Shown here: one piece after another, positions 13,601-13,628 of the stretch | How the letters are laid out: the number at the start of each line of letters is the position of its first letter | Position numbering within the stretch: the stretch's first letter is position 1 | Assembly (NCBI GenBank): GCA_043775075.1 | Contig: JAYVSS010000024.1 | Location: 1 to 13,628, forward strand | From: JANLQX01 sp043775075 | Lineage (GTDB): Bacteria; Actinomycetota; Acidimicrobiia; Acidimicrobiales; JANYDT01 | Length of the DNA: 13,628 nucleotides | Reading direction: 5' to 3' | Notes under the pieces: generated by a model | Told to the model about the DNA's origin: nothing | Seen by the model: the letters and a program-made list of their open reading frames with translations, nothing else | Databases searched by the model: none | Position numbers and translations under genes: made by a program

Positions 13601-13628
13601 CTGCCTGAAATGGAAGAAGTTGAACTGG

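Noticed and set aside
1..13628. CRISPR arrays, tRNA or rRNA genes, and complete insertion sequences
   Set aside because: No regularly spaced direct repeats, no tRNA-like T-loop/acceptor pattern and no paired terminal repeats around a transposase were seen.

Overview
The DNA is visibly GC-rich. It has short intergenic gaps, ATGA stop/start overlaps and GTG/TTG starts, and its gene families (inositol-type catabolism, a FrcA-like sugar ABC transporter, UTRA-type GntR and LacI regulators) are those of a high-GC actinobacterium. The lineage is inferred from style and gene content only; an Acidimicrobiia-like organism would fit, but nothing here proves it.

Layout. Left edge (+): the C-terminal tail of what looks like a LacI-family regulator overlaps by ATGA a Gfo/Idh/MocA dehydrogenase (113-1216). 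Facing it is a minus-strand operon read right to left: GntR/UTRA regulator (5223-4483), a 46-codon remnant of an inosose-dehydratase (IolE-type) gene, iolD (4268-2400, ThDP-dependent trihydroxycyclohexanedione hydrolase) and a transaldolase-family protein (2403-1288). Divergent from gntR, on the plus strand, are a second Gfo/Idh/MocA dehydrogenase (5509-6684), iolG (inositol 2-dehydrogenase, 6754-7749) and an SDR dehydrogenase (7754-8572). Converging on these is a minus-strand ABC sugar transporter operon: substrate-binding protein (12505-11543), an unusually long permease (11463-9355) and a single-domain ATPase (9358-8585). The right end holds a long gene-poor stretch, a small conserved-looking protein (13382-13122), a tyrosine-recombinase fragment and a perfect LacI-type palindrome.

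How it works together (inference). The ABC system would import an inositol or related cyclitol/sugar. IolG and the other dehydrogenases would oxidise it to ketoinositol, and IolD would hydrolyse the ring of the dehydrated product. The transaldolase-like enzyme may take the aldolase step or feed products into the pentose phosphate pool. IolE is present only as an internally deleted remnant, and no iolB, iolC, iolJ or mmsA is in the window, so the pathway must be completed elsewhere or is decaying or repurposed. A shared motif TGT(C/G)ATGACAA lies before both the iolD transcript and the divergent dehydrogenase operon and is the natural candidate operator for the GntR protein. The transporter operon has its own promoter with a palindrome inside the -35/-10 spacer.

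Most worth a second look: the iolE remnant that now supplies the ribosome-binding site and translational coupling for iolD; the permease of about 700 residues with an extra hydrophobic module between its two conserved halves; the 12-bp hairpin between binding protein and permease; and the palindromic operators.
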